From Streptomyces sp. HB132 (GTDB taxonomy: Bacteria; Actinomycetota; Actinomycetes; Streptomycetales; Streptomycetaceae), in assembly GCF_016909575.1 (NCBI RefSeq), contig NZ_JAFBGA010000009.1, positions 248,001-312,000 of the forward strand: 64,000 bases of DNA, written 5' to 3'. Below are positions 1-7,203 of the stretch, piece after piece. The notes below the pieces were generated by a model. The model was not told the DNA's origin and made no database searches. It saw nothing but the letters and a program-made list of their open reading frames with translations. Position numbers and translations under genes: made by a program. Each line of letters begins with the position of its first letter. Positions within the stretch are counted from its first letter, which is position 1.

Positions 1-263
1 TCAAGATCTCCCTGCCCGACGGACTGTCCCGCTACGTGGTGGAGAAGGGCTCGATCACCGTCGACGGTGTGAGCCTGACCGTCGTCGACGCGGGACCCGA
101 CTTCTTCACGATCAGCCTCATCCCCACCACCCTCGCGCTGACCACGCTCGGCATCAAGGAGCCGGGCGACCCGGTCAACCTCGAGGTGGACGTACTGGCC
201 AAGTACGTCGAACGACTGCTCGGCCACGGTGCCGCGCCGGAAGCCGGGGAGCCGGTCGCATGA
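1..263 (+). CDS. ribE: riboflavin synthase alpha chain, 3' part (5' end outside window)
   Basis: C-terminal part of riboflavin synthase, which dismutates two 6,7-dimethyl-8-ribityllumazines to riboflavin in the cytoplasm. The visible residues include VEKGSITVDGVSLTVV and the tail FFTISLIPTTLALTTLG, which match the second lumazine-binding repeat of the family; the first repeat lies upstream of the window. The stop codon overlaps the ATG of the next gene, so translation is coupled. The neighbours ribM, ribBA and ribH confirm the pathway. Any FMN riboswitch for this operon would lie before base 1 and cannot be seen. The call is secure although only about 87 residues are present. Confidence 0.93.
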   Translation, partial: KISLPDGLSRYVVEKGSITVDGVSLTVVDAGPDFFTISLIPTTLALTTLGIKEPGDPVNLEVDVLAKYVERLLGHGAAPEAGEPVA

Positions 264-904
264 GCGCCGTGGACTGGCTGAACTCGGAGGCGTTCACCGC
301 CTTCGGGCAGCACATCATCTGGTCCGACATGATCGGCAACACGATCGGTCTGATCGCCCTGGCCCTCGGCTGGCTCCGGTCCGTCTGGACCTGGCCCGCG
401 CAGCTCCTGTCCGGCGTCGTCCTGGTCGCCGCCAACGTCTCCGTGCAGCAGGCGGGCAGCGTCGGCAAGCAGCTGATCGTCGTCGCCGTCGCCGTCTGGG
501 GCTGGCAGCAGTGGACCCGAGGCAGGAAGAGGGCGCAGGACGGGTCCATCGCCGTGCGCTTCGCCACCTGGCGCGAGCGCGGATACCTGGTGGGCGGCGC
601 CGCGCTCGGCACGCTCGCGGTCGGCGGGCTGTTCACCGTCTTCCCGTCGCTCTCCTGGAGCCCGTGGGCCGACGCCTACATCTTCGCCGGGACCCTCGTG
701 GCGATGATCGCCCAGGCGCGCGGCATGGTCGAGTTCTGGTTCGCCTGGCTCCTCGTCGACCTCGTCGGCGTACCGCTCAACTTCCACAGCGGACTCGCCT
801 TCTCCGGTCTCATCTACGTCGTCTACGGCGCCCTCGTCCTGTGGGGCATGCGCGACTGGTGGCTGCGTACGCGGACACCCGCTCTGAAGGGAGCCACGGT
901 ATGA
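260..904 (+). CDS. ribM: riboflavin transporter RibM (PnuC-like membrane protein)
   Basis: A 214-residue integral membrane protein of the PnuC/RibM family with about six to seven hydrophobic segments (for example around residues 26-45, 50-63, 70-85 and 112-130) and aromatic-rich patches such as WPAQLLSG and FWFAWLLVDLVG typical of the family. PnuC homologues carry nicotinamide riboside, but the member encoded inside actinobacterial riboflavin operons (RibM, described in S. davaonensis and Corynebacterium) takes up riboflavin and roseoflavin by facilitated diffusion. The position between ribE and ribBA is the basis for choosing riboflavin. ATG/TGA overlaps on both sides indicate a tightly coupled operon. 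A nicotinamide riboside substrate is the main alternative. Confidence 0.85.
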   Translation: MSAVDWLNSEAFTAFGQHIIWSDMIGNTIGLIALALGWLRSVWTWPAQLLSGVVLVAANVSVQQAGSVGKQLIVVAVAVWGWQQWTRGRKRAQDGSIAVRFATWRERGYLVGGAALGTLAVGGLFTVFPSLSWSPWADAYIFAGTLVAMIAQARGMVEFWFAWLLVDLVGVPLNFHSGLAFSGLIYVVYGALVLWGMRDWWLRTRTPALKGATV

Positions 905-2187
905 CTGCCCAGCCCGCCTGGTTGCACGACCGCACCCTCGAAGACCTCTCGCTCGACCCCGTCGAACAGGCGATCCGCGACATCGCCGCCGGACGGCCCG
1001 TCGTGGTCGTCGACGACGAGGACAGGGAGAACGAGGGCGATCTCGTCATCGCCGCCGAGAAGGCGACCCCCGAGGTCATCGCGTTCATGATGAGCGAGTG
1101 CCGCGGACTGATCTGCGCGCCCATGGAGGACGACGAGCTCGAACGCCTCGAACTCCCGCAGATGGTCACGCACAACACCGAGTCGATGAAGACCGCCTTC
1201 ACCGTCTCCGTGGACGCCTCCGCCGAGCACGGGGTGACCACCGGCATCTCCGCGGCCGACCGGGCCACCACGCTCCGGATGCTGGCGGGCGGCACGGCGG
1301 GCCCCGGCGACTTCGTACGCCCCGGCCACGTCTTCCCGCTCCGGGCCCGCTCCGGTGGTGTCCTCGTGCGCAACGGCCACACCGAGGCCGCCGTCGACCT
1401 GGCCAGGCTCGCCGGACTGCGCCCCGCCGGTGCCATCGTCGAGATCGCCGGTGAGGACGGAGCGATGCTGCGGCTGCCCGAGCTCCTCCCGTTCGCCCGC
1501 AAGCACGGCCTCACGATCATCTCCATCGAGGACCTGATCGCCTACCGCCGCAGTTCCGAGCCCACGGTGCGCCGCGAGGCCGAGGTCCGGCTGCCCACGA
1601 GCTTCGGCGCGTTCACCGCGTACGGCTACCGCTCCGTCGTCGACGGCGTCGAGCACGTCGCTCTCGTCCACGGCGACATCGGCGACGGCCGGGACGTCCT
1701 CGTCCGGGTCCACTCCGAATGCCTCACCGGTGACATCTTCCAGTCCCAGCGCTGCGACTGCGGGCCCCAGCTGCACACCTCGATGGAGCGCATCACGGCC
1801 GAGGGCAGGGGCGTCGTCGTCTACCTGCGCGGGCACGAGGGCCGGGGCATCGGACTGCTGTCCAAGCTGCGCGCCTACGAACTCCAGGAGCGGGGCTCCG
1901 ACACCCTCGACGCCAACCTCGAACTCGGACTGCCGGCCGACGCCCGGGACTACGCGGCGGGCGCCCAGATCCTGAGCGACCTCGGCGTACGCAGCCTGCG
2001 GCTGATGACCAACAACCCGGACAAGACAGCCGCGCTCGTGCGGCACGGCCTCGAGATCACCGGGCGTGAACCCATGCCCGTCCAGGCCGGCGAGCACAAC
2101 CTGCGGTACCTGCGCACCAAGCGGGACCGTATGGGGCACGACCTGCCCTGGCTCGACGCCTCCGCGTCGGCCTGCGCAAACCAGTGA
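901..2187 (+). CDS. ribBA: bifunctional 3,4-dihydroxy-2-butanone-4-phosphate synthase / GTP cyclohydrolase II
   Basis: A 428-residue fusion that supplies both precursors of lumazine. Residues about 15-215 are the DHBP synthase half, with the acidic metal-binding motif DDEDRENEGD and a later RPGHVFPLRA segment. Residues about 220-420 are the GTP cyclohydrolase II half, with zinc-binding cysteines in SECLTGDIFQSQRCDCGPQL and the segment LRGHEGRGIGL. The start is the ATG at 901 that overlaps the ribM stop; an open frame continues far upstream in the same phase but only as a shadow of ribM. Expected to be cotranscribed with ribE-ribM and ribH. Both halves look intact. Confidence 0.96.
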   Translation: MTAQPAWLHDRTLEDLSLDPVEQAIRDIAAGRPVVVVDDEDRENEGDLVIAAEKATPEVIAFMMSECRGLICAPMEDDELERLELPQMVTHNTESMKTAFTVSVDASAEHGVTTGISAADRATTLRMLAGGTAGPGDFVRPGHVFPLRARSGGVLVRNGHTEAAVDLARLAGLRPAGAIVEIAGEDGAMLRLPELLPFARKHGLTIISIEDLIAYRRSSEPTVRREAEVRLPTSFGAFTAYGYRSVVDGVEHVALVHGDIGDGRDVLVRVHSECLTGDIFQSQRCDCGPQLHTSMERITAEGRGVVVYLRGHEGRGIGLLSKLRAYELQERGSDTLDANLELGLPADARDYAAGAQILSDLGVRSLRLMTNNPDKTAALVRHGLEITGREPMPVQAGEHNLRYLRTKRDRMGHDLPWLDASASACANQ

Positions 2188-2265
2188 TCTGTGCCGACCC
2201 GCGGCACCCAGTGAGCCGCGCTGCCTGCGGCAGCCGGTAAGCACCGACGAACACACAGGAGAGAC

Positions 2266-2751
2266 ATGAGCGGCAAGGGCGCACCCGAACTGTCCGTACG
2301 CAACTGCGGAGACCTCCGGGTGGCGGTGATCGCGGCCCAGTGGCACGAGAAGGTCATGGACGGACTCGTCGACGGGGCCCTGCGTGCCCTGCACGACCTC
2401 GGGATCGACGAGCCGACCCTGCTCCGCGTCCCCGGCAGCTTCGAGCTCCCGGTGGTGGCCAAGGTGCTCGCCGGCCGCGGCTACGACGCGATCGTCGCCC
2501 TCGGAGTGATCATCCGCGGGGGTACCCCGCACTTCGAATACGTGTCCCAGGGCGTCACCAACGGCCTCACCCAGGTCACGGTCGACACCGGGGTCCCCGT
2601 CGGCTTCGGGGTGCTCACCTGTGACAACGAGGAGCAGGCGCTGGACCGTGCCGGACTCGAGGGATCCAACGAGGACAAGGGACACGAAGCGGTGACCGCC
2701 GCCGTGGCCACCGCCGCCACGCTGCGTACCGTCAGCGAACCCTGGCGCTGA
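2266..2751 (+). CDS. ribH: 6,7-dimethyl-8-ribityllumazine synthase (beta chain)
   Basis: A 161-residue lumazine synthase that condenses 5-amino-6-ribitylaminouracil with dihydroxybutanone phosphate; the family forms an icosahedral or pentameric shell in the cytoplasm. Diagnostic segments are the substrate-binding VPGSFELPVVAKVL, the ALGVIIRGGTPHFEYV stretch with the catalytic histidine region, and GVLTCDNEEQALDRAG near the C-terminus. Length is normal for the family. A good ribosome binding site (AGGAGA) precedes the ATG. It is 78 bases downstream of ribBA and completes the riboflavin operon. Confidence 0.96.
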   Translation: MSGKGAPELSVRNCGDLRVAVIAAQWHEKVMDGLVDGALRALHDLGIDEPTLLRVPGSFELPVVAKVLAGRGYDAIVALGVIIRGGTPHFEYVSQGVTNGLTQVTVDTGVPVGFGVLTCDNEEQALDRAGLEGSNEDKGHEAVTAAVATAATLRTVSEPWR

Positions 2752-2786
2752 GCAGTCCTCCGGGACCCCGTATTCTAAGGACCATC

Positions 2787-3059
2787 ATGGCCAACAAAAC
2801 CTTCGAAGAACTCTTCGCCGAGCTGCAGCTCAAGGCCGCCGACGGCGACCCCTCCACCTCCCGCACCGCCGAACTGGTGGACAAGGGTGTGCATGCCATC
2901 GGCAAGAAGGTCGTCGAGGAGGCCGCCGAGGTCTGGATGGCCGCCGAGTACGAGGGCAAGGAAGCCGCCGCCGAGGAGATCTCGCAGCTGCTCTACCACG
3001 TCCAGGTGATGATGGTCGCCCGAGGGATCTCCCTCGACGACGTCTACGCCCACCTCTGA
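2787..3059 (+). CDS. hisE: phosphoribosyl-ATP pyrophosphatase
   Basis: A 90-residue all-alpha NTP pyrophosphatase (MazG-like fold) that converts phosphoribosyl-ATP to phosphoribosyl-AMP, the second step of histidine synthesis. The metal-binding acidic helix VVEEAAEVWMAAEYEG and the second motif EEISQLLYHVQVMM are intact, and the length is typical for a stand-alone HisE. A TATTCT hexamer at 2771-2776 directly before the AAGGA ribosome binding site could be a -10 element, so the his pair may have its own promoter in addition to readthrough from ribH. It is followed by hisG after 51 bases. Confidence 0.95.
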   Translation: MANKTFEELFAELQLKAADGDPSTSRTAELVDKGVHAIGKKVVEEAAEVWMAAEYEGKEAAAEEISQLLYHVQVMMVARGISLDDVYAHL

Positions 3060-3110
3060 GCACCGCCCGCACGTCCCGGAACTCCCTCCGCACAAAGGAA
3101 ACCTGACCTC

Positions 3111-3959
3111 ATGCTGCGCATCGCCGTCCCCAACAAGGGTGCAATCTCCGGGCCTGCGATGGCGATGCTCCATGAGGCGGGCTACCGGCAGCGCAAGGAG
3201 TCCAAGGAACTGGTCCTCGTCGACCCCACGAACGAGGTCGAGTTCTTCTACCTGAGGCCGCGCGACATCGCGATCTACGTCAGCTCCGGCCGGCTGGACA
3301 TCGGCATCACCGGCCGTGACCTGCTGCTGGACTCCGGGGCCGAGGCCGAGGAGATCCTCCAGCTCGGCTTCGCGCGCTCCACCTTCCGCTATGCCACCAA
3401 GCCCGGCACGGCCGCCGGTCCCAAGGACTTCGACGGCATGACGATCGCCACGTCCTACGAGGGCATCGTGGCGAAGCACCTCGCCGAAGAGGGCGTCAAC
3501 GCCTCCGTGGTCCACCTCGACGGCGCTGTCGAGACCGCCATCGAGCTCGGAGTGGCGCAGATCATCGCCGACGTCGTCGAGACCGGCACCAGCCTGCGCA
3601 ACGCCGGACTCGAGGTCATCGGCGAACCGATCATGTCCTCGGAAGCCGTCGTGATCCGCCGCAAGGGCGCCGACACCGAGGACCCCAAGGTGCGGCAGTT
3701 CCTGCGGCGCCTGCAGGGCGTCCTGGTGGCCCGCAGCTACGTGATGATGGACTACGACTGCCGGGTCGAGCACCTGGAGCGCGCCGTCGCCCTCACTCCC
3801 GGCCTGGAGTCGCCGACCATCTCCCCCCTGCACCACGAGGGCTGGGTCGCCGTCCGCTCCATGGTCGCCTCGAAGGAGGCCCAGCGGATCATGGACGACC
3901 TGTACGAGCTGGGTGCGCGCGCCATCCTCACGACGGCCATCCACGCCTGCCGCCTCTGA
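3111..3959 (+). CDS. hisG: ATP phosphoribosyltransferase, long regulatory form
   Basis: First and committed enzyme of histidine synthesis: ATP plus PRPP gives phosphoribosyl-ATP. At 282 residues it is the long HisG type, with two periplasmic-binding-like lobes (about 1-205) and a C-terminal ACT-like domain (about 210-282) that binds histidine for feedback inhibition. The PRPP loop is visible as ADVVETGTSLRNAGL. This form does not need HisZ, and none is seen. It is cotranscribed with hisE; the other his genes are not in the window, a split arrangement common in actinobacteria. Confidence 0.95.
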   Translation: MLRIAVPNKGAISGPAMAMLHEAGYRQRKESKELVLVDPTNEVEFFYLRPRDIAIYVSSGRLDIGITGRDLLLDSGAEAEEILQLGFARSTFRYATKPGTAAGPKDFDGMTIATSYEGIVAKHLAEEGVNASVVHLDGAVETAIELGVAQIIADVVETGTSLRNAGLEVIGEPIMSSEAVVIRRKGADTEDPKVRQFLRRLQGVLVARSYVMMDYDCRVEHLERAVALTPGLESPTISPLHHEGWVAVRSMVASKEAQRIMDDLYELGARAILTTAIHACRL

Positions 3960-3997
3960 CGGCCGGACCCACCCGAGAACCTGAGGACGACAGCGCC

Positions 3998-4477
3998 ATG
4001 TCCGCCCCCGCGCCCCCGCCGCCCGGACTCCCCGACCTCCCGGTCACCTTCCGGCCCACCCTCACCCGGGTGGTCCTGCTGGCCGTGGGGGCGGCGATGT
4101 TCGTCGTGATCACCGCGGTCGCGATGATCCTGGAGAACCTCGGCGCGGGGGAGCGGACCAGCTTCGTCTTCGTCGCCCTGCTCTTCTTCGGCGTCCTCGC
4201 CCTGCTCAGTCGGCCCCGCATCACAGCCGACGAGCGGGGCATCACGGTGGTCAACATCACCCGTACCCGCCGGCTCGCCTGGGCGGAGATCCTCCGCGTC
4301 AACCTGCGCGCCGGTGACCCGTGGGTCTTCCTCGACCTCAGCGACGGCACCAGCATGCCCGCACTCGGCATCCAGCCCGGAATCGCCAAGGAACGGGCCG
4401 TCCGGGACGCCCGGACACTCCGCGCCCTCACCGAGTTCCACGGCAGCGGAGTGAACGACGTGACGGAGAACAGCTGA
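3998..4477 (+). CDS. PH-domain membrane protein
   Basis: A 159-residue protein with a Pro-rich N-terminus, two predicted transmembrane helices (about residues 22-46 and 54-68) and a C-terminal cytosolic bacterial PH-like domain beginning around RPRITADERGITVVN. Such small proteins are widespread in actinobacteria, and their ligand is unknown. It begins 38 bases after hisG and reads in the same direction, so it may ride on that transcript. The family match is from the overall pattern (two helices, then the ITADERGITVVN strand motif and a WAEI strand); no catalytic residues are visible and no function is proposed. Confidence 0.75.
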   Translation: MSAPAPPPPGLPDLPVTFRPTLTRVVLLAVGAAMFVVITAVAMILENLGAGERTSFVFVALLFFGVLALLSRPRITADERGITVVNITRTRRLAWAEILRVNLRAGDPWVFLDLSDGTSMPALGIQPGIAKERAVRDARTLRALTEFHGSGVNDVTENS

Positions 4478-4665
4478 GCCCCCTGCCCAGTACGGCCCGA
4501 TCCCGATTATTCTGGGACCGGTGGCGCACCCGGTGCGCCCCGCCCCGCACCAGAAGGCCCTCGAGGCCCGCGGGGCACATTCCTGCGACCCAAGGAGTGA
4601 CTCCCTCCAGCAATGGACGGATCGTCCGGTAGTACCTGCGCCGCCCTCTCCCCGGAGGCGGCGGC

Positions 4666-6060
4666 ATGACCACCCCCCTGTTGCTGCTCCTCGCGGCATT
4701 CCTTCTCATCCTCGCCAACGGATTCTTCGTGGCAGCCGAATTCGGGCTCGTCACGGTGGAACGGCCGGACGCCGAACGCGCCGCCGCCGAAGGCGACCGC
4801 CGGGCGCGCACCGTCGTCGCCGCCCTGCGCGAACTCTCCTTCCAGCTCTCCGGCACCCAGCTCGGCATCACCATCACCTCGCTGGTCGTCGGCATGCTCG
4901 CCGAACCGGCGCTCGCCCAGCTGCTCGCAGGACCGCTCACCGCCACCGGACTGCCCTCGGGGGCCGTTCCCGGGGTGAGTGTCGTGATCGGCATGCTCTT
5001 CGCCTCCGCCGTGCAGATGGTGATCGGCGAGCTGGTACCGAAGAACTGGGCGGTCTCGCGGCCGCTCCAGGTCGCCCGGTTCGTCGCCGGGCCCCAGCAC
5101 CGTTTCTCCGCCCTCTTCCGGCCGGTGATCACCGCCCTGAACACCGTGGCCAACCGGCTGGTGAGGCTGCTGGGTGTCGAACCCACCGCCGAACTGGCCT
5201 CCGCCAGGACCCCGGGCGAACTCGTCTCCCTGGCCCGGCACTCCGCCGAGGCCGGCACCCTGGAACAGGACACCGCCGATCTCTTCGTGCGGACCCTGTC
5301 CCTCGCCGGACTCACCGCGCAGCACGTCATGACCCCGCGGGTGAAGGTCAGCGCACTGCAGGCGTCGGCGACCGCGGCGGACGTCCTCAACCTCACGAGG
5401 GCCACCGGTCTGTCCCGCTTCCCCGTCTACCGGGACCGCATCGACGAGGTCGTCGGCATGGTCCACCTCAAGAACGCCCTGGCCGTTCCCTCCCAGGACC
5501 GGCTGCGCACCCCGGTGAGCCGTATCGCCGTGGCGCCGCTCCTGGTGCCGGAGAGCCTGCCCGTCGAGCAGCTGCTCAAGCGGCTGCGCAGCGAGCAGCC
5601 GATCGCCGTCGTGGTCGACGAGTACGGCGGTACCGCCGGTGTCGTCACCCTCGAGGACATCATCGAGGAGCTCGTCGGCGAGGTCAGGGACGAGCACGAC
5701 GCCGAGGGCGCGGACCGCCCCGAGCTGACGCCCGTCGTCGCCGACGACGGACGGGCCGGATGGGACGTGGAGGGCAGCACCCGGGTGCTGACCCTGCGGA
5801 GGATAGGCCTGGACGTACCCGAGGGGCCGTACGAGACCGTGGCGGGGCTGGTCGCCGACCTGCTGGGACGCATCCCCGCACCCGGTGACCGCGCCGAGCT
5901 CCCCGGCTGGCGGGTCTCCGTCCGCCAGGTCGGCCACTACCGCGCCGAACAGGTCCGCTTCGTCCGGCTCACCGGCATACCGGGATCCCCGGCTGAACGG
6001 CCGGACGAGCCGGAGCGGCCGGAGCGGCTCACCCAGGACCTGCTGGAGGCAGTGCGATGA
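4666..6060 (+). CDS. CNNM/CorC-type transporter with CBS pair and CorC_HlyC domain (first of tandem pair)
   Basis: A 464-residue membrane protein labelled hemolysin-like in many genomes but related to CNNM/CorC magnesium exporters. Residues about 1-200 form the DUF21/CNNM domain, with LILANGFFVAAEFGLV and the conserved ELVPKNWAVSRP segment. A CBS pair follows (about 215-345), with ARATGLSRFPVYRD-like and VVVDEYGGTAGVVTLEDIIEELVGE segments; a CorC_HlyC module ends the protein. A GGAGG ribosome binding site lies just upstream of the chosen ATG. The stop overlaps the next gene, a shorter paralogue, suggesting a heteromeric transporter. The 188-base leader upstream holds a possible -10 (TATTCT near 4508); I do not recognise a magnesium riboswitch in it. 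Confidence 0.88.
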   Translation: MTTPLLLLLAAFLLILANGFFVAAEFGLVTVERPDAERAAAEGDRRARTVVAALRELSFQLSGTQLGITITSLVVGMLAEPALAQLLAGPLTATGLPSGAVPGVSVVIGMLFASAVQMVIGELVPKNWAVSRPLQVARFVAGPQHRFSALFRPVITALNTVANRLVRLLGVEPTAELASARTPGELVSLARHSAEAGTLEQDTADLFVRTLSLAGLTAQHVMTPRVKVSALQASATAADVLNLTRATGLSRFPVYRDRIDEVVGMVHLKNALAVPSQDRLRTPVSRIAVAPLLVPESLPVEQLLKRLRSEQPIAVVVDEYGGTAGVVTLEDIIEELVGEVRDEHDAEGADRPELTPVVADDGRAGWDVEGSTRVLTLRRIGLDVPEGPYETVAGLVADLLGRIPAPGDRAELPGWRVSVRQVGHYRAEQVRFVRLTGIPGSPAERPDEPERPERLTQDLLEAVR

Positions 6061-7142
6061 GCCTCGTACAGCTGGTTCTCGCCGGTCTCCTCGTGCTGGC
6101 GAACGGCTTCTTCGTCGGCGCCGAGTTCGCGCTCGTCTCCGTACGGCGCAGTCAGGTCGAACCCCTCGCGGCAGGAGGGTCGAGCCGGGCCAGACAGGTC
6201 CTGCACGGCCTGGAGAACCTGCCGCAGATGATGGCCGCCGCACAGTTCGGCATCACCATCTGCTCCCTCACGCTCGGCGCGGTCGCCGAGCCGACCGTCG
6301 CCCATCTCCTGGAACCGGTCTTCCACGCGGCGCACGTGCCCGAAGGGCTCGTCCACCCGCTCGGCTTCGCGGTCGCCCTGGTCTCCGTGGTCTTCCTCCA
6401 TCTCGTCATCGGCGAGATGGTCCCGAAGAACCTGGCGATGGCCGCCCCCGAGAAGACCGCGATGTGGCTCAGCCCCGGCCTGGTCGGGTTCGCCCGGCTC
6501 TGCAGGCCCGTCACCTCCGCACTCGGAGCGTGCGCCAGGCTCGTTCTGCGGCTCTTCAAGGTGGAGCCGAAGGACGAGGTCGAGGCCGTCTTCACCAGTG
6601 AGCAGCTCAACCGGCTGGTGGAGGACGCGGGCATGGCCGGCCTGCTGGAGCCGGAGGCACAGGAACGGCTCGGGGACGCCCTCGAGCTGGGCAGCAGGCC
6701 GGTGACCGACGTGCTGCTCGACCGGGCGTCCCTGGTGACGGTGGACCCGTCCGTGACCCCGCGCCGCGTGGAGGAGCTGACCGTACGGACCGGCTACTCA
6801 CGCTTTCCCGTCCGTGCGGAGGGCGGCGGCCCGTTCATGGGTTATCTGCACGTCAAGGACGTCCTGGAGCTGGAGGACGGCGAGCGGGCCGTTCCCCAGC
6901 AGATCTGGCGCCCGATGGCCACCGTGCGGGCGGAACTCCCCCTGGACGACGCCCTCACGGTCATGCGGCGCGCGGCCACACACCTCGCTCAGGTCGCCGA
7001 CGCGTCGGGCAAGGTGCTCGGCCTGGTCGCCATGGAGGACGTCCTTGAGATGCTCGTGGGCGAGGTCCGTGACCCGGCCCACCGCGTCTCGGTGCCCCGC
7101 CGCACGGTGGAGGTGCCGAAGGCGATGGCCCCCTCGGGGTGA
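6057..7142 (+). CDS. CNNM/CBS transporter lacking CorC_HlyC domain (second of tandem pair)
   Basis: A 361-residue paralogue of the preceding gene: DUF21/CNNM membrane domain (VLANGFFVGAEFALVSVRR, IGEMVPKNLAMAAPE) and a CBS pair (TGYSRFPVRAEG, GKVLGLVAMEDVLEMLVGEVRD), then a short tail without the CorC_HlyC module. The ATG overlaps the upstream TGA, so the two subunits are translationally coupled. The asymmetric long-plus-short layout recurs at 30-32.6 kb. Probable role: divalent cation (magnesium or cobalt) export at the cytoplasmic membrane, inferred from family knowledge only. A strong hairpin follows between this gene and the convergent ATPase gene. Confidence 0.87.
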   Translation: MSLVQLVLAGLLVLANGFFVGAEFALVSVRRSQVEPLAAGGSSRARQVLHGLENLPQMMAAAQFGITICSLTLGAVAEPTVAHLLEPVFHAAHVPEGLVHPLGFAVALVSVVFLHLVIGEMVPKNLAMAAPEKTAMWLSPGLVGFARLCRPVTSALGACARLVLRLFKVEPKDEVEAVFTSEQLNRLVEDAGMAGLLEPEAQERLGDALELGSRPVTDVLLDRASLVTVDPSVTPRRVEELTVRTGYSRFPVRAEGGGPFMGYLHVKDVLELEDGERAVPQQIWRPMATVRAELPLDDALTVMRRAATHLAQVADASGKVLGLVAMEDVLEMLVGEVRDPAHRVSVPRRTVEVPKAMAPSG

Positions 7143-7163
7143 CTCCGCCCGGGTGATCTCCTC

Positions 7164-7200
7164 CGCCGTCGGGCGGTCCCACCGGGGCCGCCCGACGGCG
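7164..7200. terminator. bidirectional terminator between convergent genes
   Basis: A perfect 13-bp GC-rich inverted repeat (arms 7164-7176 and 7188-7200, 11-base loop) lies between the CNNM/CBS gene on the plus strand and the ATPase gene on the minus strand, whose stops are only about 60 bases apart. It has no long U tract, which is usual for Streptomyces terminators. Confidence 0.8.
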
Positions 7201-7203
7201 CTT

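Noticed and set aside
4478..4665. A magnesium riboswitch (M-box or ydaO type) upstream of the CNNM pair
   Set aside because: Function of the genes suggested it, but I could not find the conserved M-box or ydaO cores in the leader.
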